Assembly: GCA_946886425.1 (NCBI GenBank) | Contig: CAMPIP010000044.1 | Coordinates: 1 to 14,726, forward strand | DNA from: an uncultured Actinomycetes bacterium | Lineage (GTDB): Bacteria; Actinomycetota; Thermoleophilia; Solirubrobacterales; 70-9 | Reading direction: 5' to 3' | Length of the DNA: 14,726 nt | Shown here: positions 6,955 through 14,431 of the stretch, piece by piece | Layout of the letters: every line of letters starts with the position of its first letter | Numbering within the stretch: the stretch's first letter is position 1 | Position numbers and translations under genes: made by a program | Notes under the pieces: generated by a model | Seen by the model: the letters and a program-made list of their open reading frames with translations, nothing else | Database searches by the model: none | What the model was told of the DNA's origin: nothing

Positions 6955-8456
6955 AACGCGCGCTGATAGCCCTCGGTCTGGTCGCGGCGGTCGTCGTGGT
7001 CGTGCTGCTGCTCTCCGGCGGGGGGAGCAGCAACGGCTACGTCGTCCGCGCCGTCTTCGACAGCGGCGGCTACATGGTCAAGGGCGAGCAGGTCCGCGTC
7101 GCCGGCGCCAACGTCGGGCTGATCGAGTCCGTCGACGTCTCGATGCCGGGCGAAACGGTCGCCTACAAGGACGGCAAGGGAGTCGCGGTGCCGGGCAAGG
7201 CGATCATCCGGATGGAAATCACCGACCCCGGCTTCGAGGATTTCCGCCAGGACGCCAACTGCGAAATTCGCCCGCAGTCGCTGATCGGCGAGAAGTTCAT
7301 CGACTGCAACCCGACGATGCCGCGGGCGCCCGGCTCGCCGGTGCCGCCGCCGCTGAAGCAGATCCCGGACGGGGAGCCGGGGGCCGGCGAGTACCTGCTG
7401 CCGCTGGGCAGCAACACGACCAGCGTCGATCCCGACCTGATCAACAACATCCAGACGCTGCCCTACGCGCAGCGCTTCCGGCTGATCTTCAACGAACTCG
7501 GTGCCGCCCTGGCGGGTCGCGGCAAGGACATCGAGACGATCGTCAAGCGGGCCAACCCGGTCCTGCGCGACACCGACCGGCTGTTCGCGATCCTCACCGC
7601 GCAGCGCGACCAGCTGGCGCAGCTGGCCAGCGACTCGGACGAGATCCTCGGGCCGCTGGCGCGCAACCGCGCCCACTTCGCCGGCTTCCTCACCAACGCC
7701 GGAGCGGCCGGCCAGGCCAGCTCCGAACGCGGCAAGGAACTCGAAGAATCGTTCGCGAAGTTCCCGGAGTTCCTGCGCGAGTTCCGCCTGACGATGCGGG
7801 ACCTGAAGGGCTTCTCCGACGCCGCCGAGCCGGTCTTCGCGGAACTCGGCCGCGCGGCGCCGTCGCTGACCGACGCGACCCGGACCCTGACGCCGTTCTC
7901 CGAGGCGACGACCGTGGCCCTGAAGAGCCTCGGCTCGGCAGGCGAAGAAGCTGGCCCGATCTTCGCGGCGGCCGACCCGGTGATCCTCAAGGCGGGCGAA
8001 CTGGCGAAGACCGGCGTCAAGCCGACCAGCAACCTGGCGAAGTTGTTCGGGAGCATCGACAAGTCGCGCGGCTGGAACTTCCTCAACGAGTTCATCTACA
8101 ACACCGCGGGCGTCACCAACGGCTTCGATCAGTACGGGCACTACTTGCGGACGCTGGCGACGATCGTCAACTGCCCTGATTACGAAGCCGCGCCGGGCGG
8201 TGCGTCGGGCTGTGTCGGACGGTTCAACGGACCCAACGCGAACGAACTCGGCTCGGCCAGCACGGCGGAGATCTCCCGATTGATCTACGAAGAGATCGAA
8301 GCGGAGCTGGAAGCGCAGACCGGCGGCACCGGGACCGGCTTCGGCCCGGCGACGGCGATCAGCCAGGCCGACACCGCCGGTGGCGCGGTCGGACTGGGCA
8401 GCTCCTCGCAGCTCGGCAGCGCGCCGTTCTCCAGCGACGCCGGGGGCGCCAAATGA
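6951..8456 (+). CDS. MCE (MlaD-family) protein, second subunit of six
   Basis: A 501-residue MCE protein. The N-terminal anchor is about residues 3-22 with almost no cytoplasmic part. The MCE domain (about 28-155) has the core VRVAGANVGLI (48-58) but is enlarged: about 17 extra residues follow the core strand (64-82), and a Pro-rich segment (122-147) comes after the IGEKFIDCNP strand. It also holds two cysteines, Cys104 and Cys119, which the other five MCE domains lack. A long helical region follows (about 165-370), then GHYLR (396-400) and a tail with Cys408 and Cys421, ending in a Gly/Ser-rich stretch. The GTG start overlaps the previous stop by 4 bp without a Shine-Dalgarno site, so translation is probably coupled. 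Confidence 0.92.
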   Translation: MKRALIALGLVAAVVVVVLLLSGGGSSNGYVVRAVFDSGGYMVKGEQVRVAGANVGLIESVDVSMPGETVAYKDGKGVAVPGKAIIRMEITDPGFEDFRQDANCEIRPQSLIGEKFIDCNPTMPRAPGSPVPPPLKQIPDGEPGAGEYLLPLGSNTTSVDPDLINNIQTLPYAQRFRLIFNELGAALAGRGKDIETIVKRANPVLRDTDRLFAILTAQRDQLAQLASDSDEILGPLARNRAHFAGFLTNAGAAGQASSERGKELEESFAKFPEFLREFRLTMRDLKGFSDAAEPVFAELGRAAPSLTDATRTLTPFSEATTVALKSLGSAGEEAGPIFAAADPVILKAGELAKTGVKPTSNLAKLFGSIDKSRGWNFLNEFIYNTAGVTNGFDQYGHYLRTLATIVNCPDYEAAPGGASGCVGRFNGPNANELGSASTAEISRLIYEEIEAELEAQTGGTGTGFGPATAISQADTAGGAVGLGSSSQLGSAPFSSDAGGAK

Positions 8457-9865
8457 GGAACCGCAGCGGCATCCAGGGAGTGGCGAGCAGCCCGATCCTG
8501 GTCGGGGCGGTCACCGTGCTGGTCGTGATCGTCGCGGTCTTCCTCGCCTACAACGCCAACAACGGCCTGCCCTTCGTCTCCACCTACAAGCTCAAGGCGC
8601 TGGTTCCGAACGCCAACGCGCTGGTCAAAGGCAACGACATCCGCATCGGCGGCACCCTGGTCGGCACGGTCCGCGAGGTGAAGCCGATCCAGCTGGACGA
8701 CGGCCGCACCGCCGCCGAACTCTCCCTCAGCCTCGACAAGAGCGCCGAACCGGTGCCGGTCGACTCGACGATCATGATCCGGCCGAAGTCCGCGCTGGGT
8801 TTGAAATTCCTGCAGATCACGCCGGGCAGCTCCTCGGACGGATTCGCCGCCGGCGACACGATCCCGCTCAAGGCGGCGCGGCCGGAACCGGTCGACATCG
8901 ACCAGTTCTTCAGCATGTTCGACGAGAAGACCCGCGAGGGGATCCGCCAGAGCCAGGCCGGCTTCGGCACCGCCCTGGCTGGCCGCGGGCCGCAGCTGAA
9001 CGAAGCCTTCGGCAACTTGCGCAACCTGGTCTTCAGCGCTGACGCGCCGCTGCGCACCCTGGTCGCCCCGAGCACGAACTTCGCCGGCTTCTGGCGGGCC
9101 CTCGAGAACCTCTCGGCGACGGTCGCACCGGTGGCGCAGGCGCAGGCGAACATGTTCGCGGCGCTGGACAGCACCTTCGGCGCCTTCGCCCGGGTCTCGC
9201 GCCCCTACATCCAGGAAACGATCACCAAGAGCCCGCCGACCCTCGACGCGGCCAACGAAGACCTGCCGGTGCTGAGGCCCTTCCTGCGCAGCTCCGAGCG
9301 CTTCTTCGCCGCCCTCGAGCCCGGCGCGAAGGCGCTCGGCGACACCTCGCCGGTGATCGCCGCCTCGCTGCACGCCGGGGTCCCGGTCCTCAACGCCTCG
9401 CCGGTCCTCAACAACCAGCTGGTGCCGAGCGCGCAGGCGCTGCTCGACTTCCAGGAAGCGCCCGGAGTCATCCCCGGGATCGAACTGCTGACCGAAACGA
9501 ACCGGACGCTCGACCCGGCGCTGCGCTTCATCACCCCGGCGCAGACCGAGTGCAGCTACTTCTCGCTGGCGTTCCGCAATCTGTCGCTCTCTACCGGGGG
9601 CGGCAACGACTACGGCCATTGGCTCAATGCCTTCACCTTCACCCCACCGGTGGGGCCGAACAACGAGGGCTCGCCGGCCTCTGGCGTCGCCAACGGACCC
9701 GACTCCGCGAACCACCTGCATTACAACCCGTTCCCGAACACGGCCGCCCCGGGTCAGGCCAACGGCTGCGAAGCGGGCAACGAGAAGTACTCGAGGGGCC
9801 AAACCGTGATCGGACAGGCCGCGGAAGTCTGGGGCACCAACACCACGAAAGCGGCGGAAGAATGA
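8453..9865 (+). CDS. MCE (MlaD-family) protein, third subunit of six
   Basis: A 470-residue MCE protein. The anchor is about residues 14-32. The MCE domain (about 44-140) carries IRIGGTLVGTV (63-73) and the FLQITPGS strand. PVDIDQFF (146-153) follows, the same junction motif as in the first subunit, so these two are probably the closest relatives within the set. The helical region covers about 155-350. The C-terminal part has Cys367, a YGHWLNAF segment (387-394) and Cys439. ATG 8453 overlaps the previous stop (ATGA); a GGGGGCG stretch just upstream may serve as ribosome binding site. No lipobox is present. Confidence 0.92.
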   Translation: MRNRSGIQGVASSPILVGAVTVLVVIVAVFLAYNANNGLPFVSTYKLKALVPNANALVKGNDIRIGGTLVGTVREVKPIQLDDGRTAAELSLSLDKSAEPVPVDSTIMIRPKSALGLKFLQITPGSSSDGFAAGDTIPLKAARPEPVDIDQFFSMFDEKTREGIRQSQAGFGTALAGRGPQLNEAFGNLRNLVFSADAPLRTLVAPSTNFAGFWRALENLSATVAPVAQAQANMFAALDSTFGAFARVSRPYIQETITKSPPTLDAANEDLPVLRPFLRSSERFFAALEPGAKALGDTSPVIAASLHAGVPVLNASPVLNNQLVPSAQALLDFQEAPGVIPGIELLTETNRTLDPALRFITPAQTECSYFSLAFRNLSLSTGGGNDYGHWLNAFTFTPPVGPNNEGSPASGVANGPDSANHLHYNPFPNTAAPGQANGCEAGNEKYSRGQTVIGQAAEVWGTNTTKAAEE

Positions 9866-11373
9866 GCCGGCTCCCCGAGCGCGACACCCGCCAGGGCGCC
9901 ACCAACAGCCGCTTCAAGTGGCGGCCCAGCAACGCCCTGATCGCGATCATCTTCATCCTCATCTTCACGATTGGCCCCTACCTCGCCTTCACCGGCCACG
10001 TGCCGTTCACCAGCTATGGCTACGAAGTGAAGGCGACCTTCGCGAACTCGGCCAACGTCGCGAAAAACTCGCCGATCCGGATCGCCGGCGTCGACGTCGG
10101 GAAAGTCATCTCCAGCGAACGCGACGGCAACGCGACCACGGTCACCTTCACGGTCGAAGGCAAGGGCCGGCCGATCCACGACGACGCCTTCGCGGCGATC
10201 CGGCCGCGGATCTTCCTCGAGGGCAACTTCTTCATCGACCTCGATCCCGGCAGCCCCAGCGCGCCGGAGCTCGACAGCGGCGGCACGATCCCGGTCAGCC
10301 GCACCTCGACGGCGGTCCAGCTCGACGAAGTGCTGACGGCGCTGCAGTCGCCGGTCCGCGCCGACCTCAGCCGCGTCCTGCAGGGCTTTGGCACCGCCTT
10401 GAACCACACGCCGACCGCCGCCGAAGACGTCGGGCAACTGCCGGAGGTGCACGGGATCTCCGGCGGCGAAGCGCTCAACGGCGCCCTCAAATACGGCGGC
10501 GACGCCGGTCGCTACAGCGCCGAGGTCACCAACGCGCTGCTCGGCACCCAGAAACGCGACCTCTCGCGGATGATCGCCGGCAGCGAGCGGACCTTCGCGG
10601 CCCTTGCCGCCAACGAGGCCGACCTGCAGGGCCTGATCGACAACTTCAACACCTTCACGGGCGCCCTGGCGGCGCAGTCGGCCAACCTGGCAACGACGGT
10701 CAACCTGCTGGCACCGACCCTGAAGACGACCGAGGCCTCGCTGGTGGCCCTGAACCGGACCCTGCCGCCGCTGCGCACCTACACGACCGCGCTGACGCCC
10801 GCCTTCGCCGAGATCCCGGGCTTGGTGGCCGCCTCCGAACCGTGGCTCGAACAGGCGGCACCGCTGCTCTCCGGCAGGGAGGCAGGCGGGGTCGCGAAGC
10901 TGCTGGCGAAGTCCACGCCCGGCCTCACCGAAGCCGCGTTCGCCGGCAAGTCGGTGACGCTGCCGGCGCTCAACCAGATCAGCCTCTGCACGACCAAGGT
11001 CTTCGTCCCGACCGGCGACCAGGTGATCCAGGACCGCTTCAGCACCGGCCAGCCGAGCTCCCGCGAGTTCTTCTACGGCCTCACCAACCTCGCCGGCCAG
11101 ATCCAGAACTTCGACGGCAACGGACCGTTCCTGCGGCTGCAGGTCAGCGGTGGCCCGCAGTTGGTCTCAACCCCCAACACCGTGGCCAACCCCAGAGAAC
11201 AGCAAGTCACCGACCGGGTCGCGTTCAGCCGCACCGCCACCCCGCCGCTTGGGACCCAGCCGCGGATCGGCGGTCGCCCGCCGTTCAAGAGCGACGTCCC
11301 CTGCTACAAGAATCCCGTCCCCGACGTCAACGGCCCGCTCGCCCAAATCGGCGCGGCCTCCCCGAGCCCATGA
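9862..11373 (+). CDS. MCE (MlaD-family) protein, fourth subunit of six
   Basis: A 503-residue MCE protein. ATG 9862 was chosen because it overlaps the previous stop by 4 bp like every other junction here and directly precedes a normal N-terminus with an anchor at about 25-44; the frame is open further upstream to 9550, but that stretch lies inside the third subunit. The MCE domain (about 53-145) has IRIAGVDVGKV (72-82) and the NFFIDLDPGS strand. The helical region (about 150-350) is longer than in the third subunit. Cys376, GNGPFLRLQV (419-428) and Cys481 lie in the C-terminal part. GGAAG just before the start is a possible ribosome site. Confidence 0.92.
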   Translation: MSRLPERDTRQGATNSRFKWRPSNALIAIIFILIFTIGPYLAFTGHVPFTSYGYEVKATFANSANVAKNSPIRIAGVDVGKVISSERDGNATTVTFTVEGKGRPIHDDAFAAIRPRIFLEGNFFIDLDPGSPSAPELDSGGTIPVSRTSTAVQLDEVLTALQSPVRADLSRVLQGFGTALNHTPTAAEDVGQLPEVHGISGGEALNGALKYGGDAGRYSAEVTNALLGTQKRDLSRMIAGSERTFAALAANEADLQGLIDNFNTFTGALAAQSANLATTVNLLAPTLKTTEASLVALNRTLPPLRTYTTALTPAFAEIPGLVAASEPWLEQAAPLLSGREAGGVAKLLAKSTPGLTEAAFAGKSVTLPALNQISLCTTKVFVPTGDQVIQDRFSTGQPSSREFFYGLTNLAGQIQNFDGNGPFLRLQVSGGPQLVSTPNTVANPREQQVTDRVAFSRTATPPLGTQPRIGGRPPFKSDVPCYKNPVPDVNGPLAQIGAASPSP

Positions 11374-12788
11374 CCGAGCGCGAACCGAACGTCAGCCGCT
11401 GGCGGCACTTCAGTGCCTGGCTTTCCCGCCAGGTCCGCGGGCGTCGCAAGGACACGATCGCGATCGTCGTCCTCGCCCTCGCGGGCATCGTGATGATGCT
11501 GGCGATCTTCACCCAGCAGAAAGCGGCGCTGCCGGCCTGGATCCCGGTAGTCGGCGAAGAATTCGAGCAGATCACCGCCGAGTTCTCGACCGCGCAGGCG
11601 GTCACGCCGGGCCAGGGCCAGTCGGTCGACATCGCCGGCATCGAAATCGGCAAGGTCAGCTCGGTTGAACTGAGGGACGGCCACGCCGTGGTCGGGATGG
11701 ACATCCAGCCCAAATACATGGAGCTGATCCACCCCAACGCCTCGATGCTGTTGCGGCCCAAAACCGGGCTCAACGACATGATCGTCGAGGTCGAACCGGG
11801 CAGCGGCTCTGAGCACATCGCGGACGGCGCTCACTTCACGCTGGCGCAGACCGAACCGAACACCAACCTCGAGGCCTTCCTGGCGACGCTGGACAAAGAC
11901 ACGCAGCAGTACCTGCAGCTGCTGGTCTCGGGCGGCGCGAAGGGCTTCGGCAGCCGCGGCCGGCAGCTGGGCAACGCCTTCCGGCGTTTCCAGCCCTTCG
12001 TCCACTACGTCGCCAGGCTCAACAAGCCGATCGCCGAACGGCGAGCGGCACTGGCAAGGGTGATCCACAACTTCGGCCTGATCACCGAGGAACTGGGTCG
12101 CCACGACGCCGAGGTGCGGCGCTTCGTCACCGCCTCCGACGCGGCCCTCGGCAACTTCGCCAACGTGCAGGAGTCGATCCAGGAAGCGCTGCGCGAGTTC
12201 CCATCGACGCTGCGCGCCTGGAACGCCGGCCTGGCCAGCTCCAAGCGCTTCTCCGATACCGCCTACCCGGCGCTGACCAAGCTGATCCCGCAGGCGCAGG
12301 CGCTGACGCCGGCCTTCGCCGCGACCGAGAAGCTGTTCCGAGAAACGACGGCGCCGATCCGCGACCAGGTCAGGCCCTTCACGCGGGAAATCCGGCCCTT
12401 CCTCACCCACAGCGCCGAAGCCGCGGTGCCGTTCGGCAAGACCGTGCGCAGCTTCGGCGAGTCGCTCGACTCGTTCAACTCCTTCCTCAACATCCTCGCC
12501 TACAAGCCGAACGACTCGCGGCAGAGCTTCCTCTTCTACCTGCCCTGGCTGAACCACAACTTCAACTCGACCTACAGCTTCCAAAACGGTGGCGGGCCGG
12601 TTCAGCGCAGCGTCCTGATGCTGACCTGCAACCAGTCGAGCCTCGCCTGGGGCTTCGCCTTGACGCGCGAATTCCTACCGCCCCTTTTCGAGGTCGCCAA
12701 CATCGCCCGGCCCAGCGAACTCCCTGAAATCAAAGAACCCGCCAGCAGCGTAAACCCGGCCTTCTGCGGCCCCGGAGCGAAACCGTGA
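11370..12788 (+). CDS. MCE (MlaD-family) protein, fifth subunit of six
   Basis: A 472-residue MCE protein with a longer, Arg-rich cytoplasmic N-terminus (1-27) before the anchor (about 29-47). The MCE domain (about 64-160) has the core VDIAGIEIGKV (86-96) and a MIVEVEPGS strand. The helical region covers about 165-375. An FLFYLPWLNHNF segment (387-398) replaces the GHYLR-type motif of the early subunits. The tail holds Cys420 and Cys466. In mycobacterial operons the fifth MCE protein (MceE) is usually a lipoprotein; here the N-terminus has no lipobox cysteine, so a plain membrane anchor is predicted. ATG 11370 overlaps the previous stop (ATGA). Confidence 0.92.
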   Translation: MTEREPNVSRWRHFSAWLSRQVRGRRKDTIAIVVLALAGIVMMLAIFTQQKAALPAWIPVVGEEFEQITAEFSTAQAVTPGQGQSVDIAGIEIGKVSSVELRDGHAVVGMDIQPKYMELIHPNASMLLRPKTGLNDMIVEVEPGSGSEHIADGAHFTLAQTEPNTNLEAFLATLDKDTQQYLQLLVSGGAKGFGSRGRQLGNAFRRFQPFVHYVARLNKPIAERRAALARVIHNFGLITEELGRHDAEVRRFVTASDAALGNFANVQESIQEALREFPSTLRAWNAGLASSKRFSDTAYPALTKLIPQAQALTPAFAATEKLFRETTAPIRDQVRPFTREIRPFLTHSAEAAVPFGKTVRSFGESLDSFNSFLNILAYKPNDSRQSFLFYLPWLNHNFNSTYSFQNGGGPVQRSVLMLTCNQSSLAWGFALTREFLPPLFEVANIARPSELPEIKEPASSVNPAFCGPGAKP

Positions 12789-14353
12789 GCAAGCGCGCAC
12801 CCAGCACCACCCAGCTGCTCGTCATCGCCGGCTTCGCGCTGTCCTGCTTCGGGATCCTGCTCTTCCTCTGGGTCACCTTCGGCGGCCCGACCCCGTTCCG
12901 GGCGAAGCCATACGAGATCAAGGTGCCGTTCGACGAGGCAACCCAGCTGGCCGAACAGTCGGACGTGCGGATCTCCGGCGTCAACGTCGGCAAAGTCCAG
13001 AGCATCGCCCTGGCGCCGAACGGCAAGCAGGCGCTGGCGACGGTCAACATCGACGACAAGTACGGGCCGATCCCCGATGACACGCGGGCGATCCTGCGCA
13101 CCAAAACGCTGCTCGGCGAGACCTACATCGAACTGACCCCCGGCGACGCCGACGGCCCGCAGCTGGACGATGGCGGGACCCTGCCGACCGCCAACGTCGC
13201 CCAGTCGGTCCAGCTCGACGAGATCTTCCGCACCTTCGACCCGAAGACGCAGGCGGCCTTCCGGAGCTGGATGCAGGAATCGGCGGCGGCGATCCACGGG
13301 CAGGGCCAGAGCCTCTCCTACGGGCTCGGCCAGCTCGAACCGACGCTCGCCAGCCTCGACCGGCTGTTCCGGGTCCTCGACACCCAGCGGGTCGCGATCG
13401 GCCAGCTGTTCCGCAACGGGGCGACCAGCCTCGACGCCCTGCGCGGCCGCGAAGGCGAACTGCAGAACCTGATCCGCAGCTCCGACGCGGTCTTCGAGAC
13501 GACGGCCCGGCGCAACCGCGACATCGAAGCGCTGTTCCGCGCCTTCCCGACCTTCCTCGACGAGTCGCAGCTGACCCTAGCCCGCCTCAAAGGCTTCTCG
13601 CTGAACGCCACGCCGCTGATGAAGCAGTTGGTCCCGGTCGCCAACCAGCTCTCCCCGACCTTGATCGCCTTCGCCAACCAGGCGCCCGAAGCGAAGGGCT
13701 TCTTCGAAGGACTGGCGCCGGTAATCGAACGGGCCCCGTCCGGCTTCCAGGCCTTCCGGAAGCTCTTCCGCGACAACTTCCCGCAGCTGCTGCGGGCCTC
13801 GAACCCGTTCCTCCGCAACCTCAACCCGTTGCTGACCGGGCTCAACCTCTACAAGCACGAGGTCACCTCGTTCCTCGGCAACGTCACCGCGGCGACCAAC
13901 TCGACGGTGCCGGTCTTCAACGACCGCGGCGAAAACCTCCACTACGTCCGCGCCCTCAGCCCGCTCAACCCGGAATCCCTCGCCACCTTCACCGGGCGCC
14001 TCAACAGCAACCGCAACAGCGCCTACAGCCCGCCGCTCTGGGCCAAAGCGCTTGCCAGCGGCCTGCCCAGCTTCATCACCCAGCAGTGCTCCAGCGGCAT
14101 CGTCGCGACGCTCGATCCGGAAACGCCGGAAAGCCCGGCCTTCAAAGAACGGGTTGTCGCAACCGAAACCAAAGGCGTCGACGAGGTCGCCAAGCTGTCC
14201 TTCGAGGCTCTGAAGAAATACGCCTTCGCCGAACAGTCGAGCACCAGCTCGGTGCCGGCTCCGGCCTGCAGCCAGCAGTCGCCGCTAAACCCGATCGGCA
14301 AACCGGGCCCGGCGACGACCTACCAGCACACCTTCGAACAGCCGGCTCGGTAG
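12785..14353 (+). CDS. MCE (MlaD-family) protein, sixth subunit of six
   Basis: A 522-residue MCE protein, the longest and last of the set. The anchor is about residues 10-32. The MCE domain (about 42-137) has VRISGVNVGKV (61-71) and the TYIELTPGD strand. SVQLDEIFRTF (141-151) is the junction motif, similar to that of the fourth subunit (VQLDEVL). A long helical region (about 155-350) is followed by NLHYVRALSP (384-393) and a tail with Cys435 and Cys495. Cys21 lies inside the anchor (ALSCFG) and is not a convincing lipobox because the hydrophobic stretch runs on to about residue 32. GTG 12785 overlaps the previous stop (GTGA), with GGAGCG about 9 nt upstream as a likely ribosome site. Confidence 0.92.
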   Translation: MSKRAPSTTQLLVIAGFALSCFGILLFLWVTFGGPTPFRAKPYEIKVPFDEATQLAEQSDVRISGVNVGKVQSIALAPNGKQALATVNIDDKYGPIPDDTRAILRTKTLLGETYIELTPGDADGPQLDDGGTLPTANVAQSVQLDEIFRTFDPKTQAAFRSWMQESAAAIHGQGQSLSYGLGQLEPTLASLDRLFRVLDTQRVAIGQLFRNGATSLDALRGREGELQNLIRSSDAVFETTARRNRDIEALFRAFPTFLDESQLTLARLKGFSLNATPLMKQLVPVANQLSPTLIAFANQAPEAKGFFEGLAPVIERAPSGFQAFRKLFRDNFPQLLRASNPFLRNLNPLLTGLNLYKHEVTSFLGNVTAATNSTVPVFNDRGENLHYVRALSPLNPESLATFTGRLNSNRNSAYSPPLWAKALASGLPSFITQQCSSGIVATLDPETPESPAFKERVVATETKGVDEVAKLSFEALKKYAFAEQSSTSSVPAPACSQQSPLNPIGKPGPATTYQHTFEQPAR

Positions 14354-14392
14354 CGGCCGAGGGCTCGGAGCCGGAAAGTCCCGAAGGAGGAC

Positions 14393-14421
14393 TTGATTCC
14401 GCTGGCCTCTTATACGAACAT
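14393..14421 (+). promoter_or_regulatory. Possible promoter for the Y-family polymerase-like gene
   Basis: TTGATT (14393-14398) and GAACAT (14416-14421) are spaced 17 nt. Transcription would start about 14428-14430, at or next to the ATG, giving a leaderless mRNA. The -10 element would lie inside the LexA box, as expected for repression. The -10 match is weak. Confidence 0.3.
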
Positions 14422-14431
14422 ACGTTCGTAT
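14412..14431 (+). promoter_or_regulatory. LexA (SOS) box overlapping a start codon
   Basis: A perfect palindrome with 8-bp arms, ATACGAAC and GTTCGTAT, around ATAC. Its core CGAAC-ATAC-GTTCG fits the Gram-positive/actinobacterial LexA consensus CGAACRNRYGTTCG at every position. The last two bases are the AT of the ATG at 14430. Bound LexA would cover the start region of the downstream gene. The neighbouring gene is polymerase-like, a typical SOS target. Confidence 0.75.

Noticed and set aside
6705..8141. Long minus-strand frames opposite the MCE genes, also 5563-6705, 8285-9802 and 11304-12584
   Set aside because: Antisense shadows of clear MCE genes; compositions are Arg/Glu/Gly-rich and lack recognisable domains.
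9550..9861. Upstream extension of the fourth MCE gene
   Set aside because: The added 104 residues are an out-of-frame reading of the third MCE gene; ATG 9862 gives the conserved 4-bp overlap and a normal anchor.
12785..12880. ALSC lipobox in the sixth MCE protein
   Set aside because: Position -3 is Ala and -2 Leu, and the hydrophobic helix continues 11 residues past the Cys, so a transmembrane anchor is more likely.
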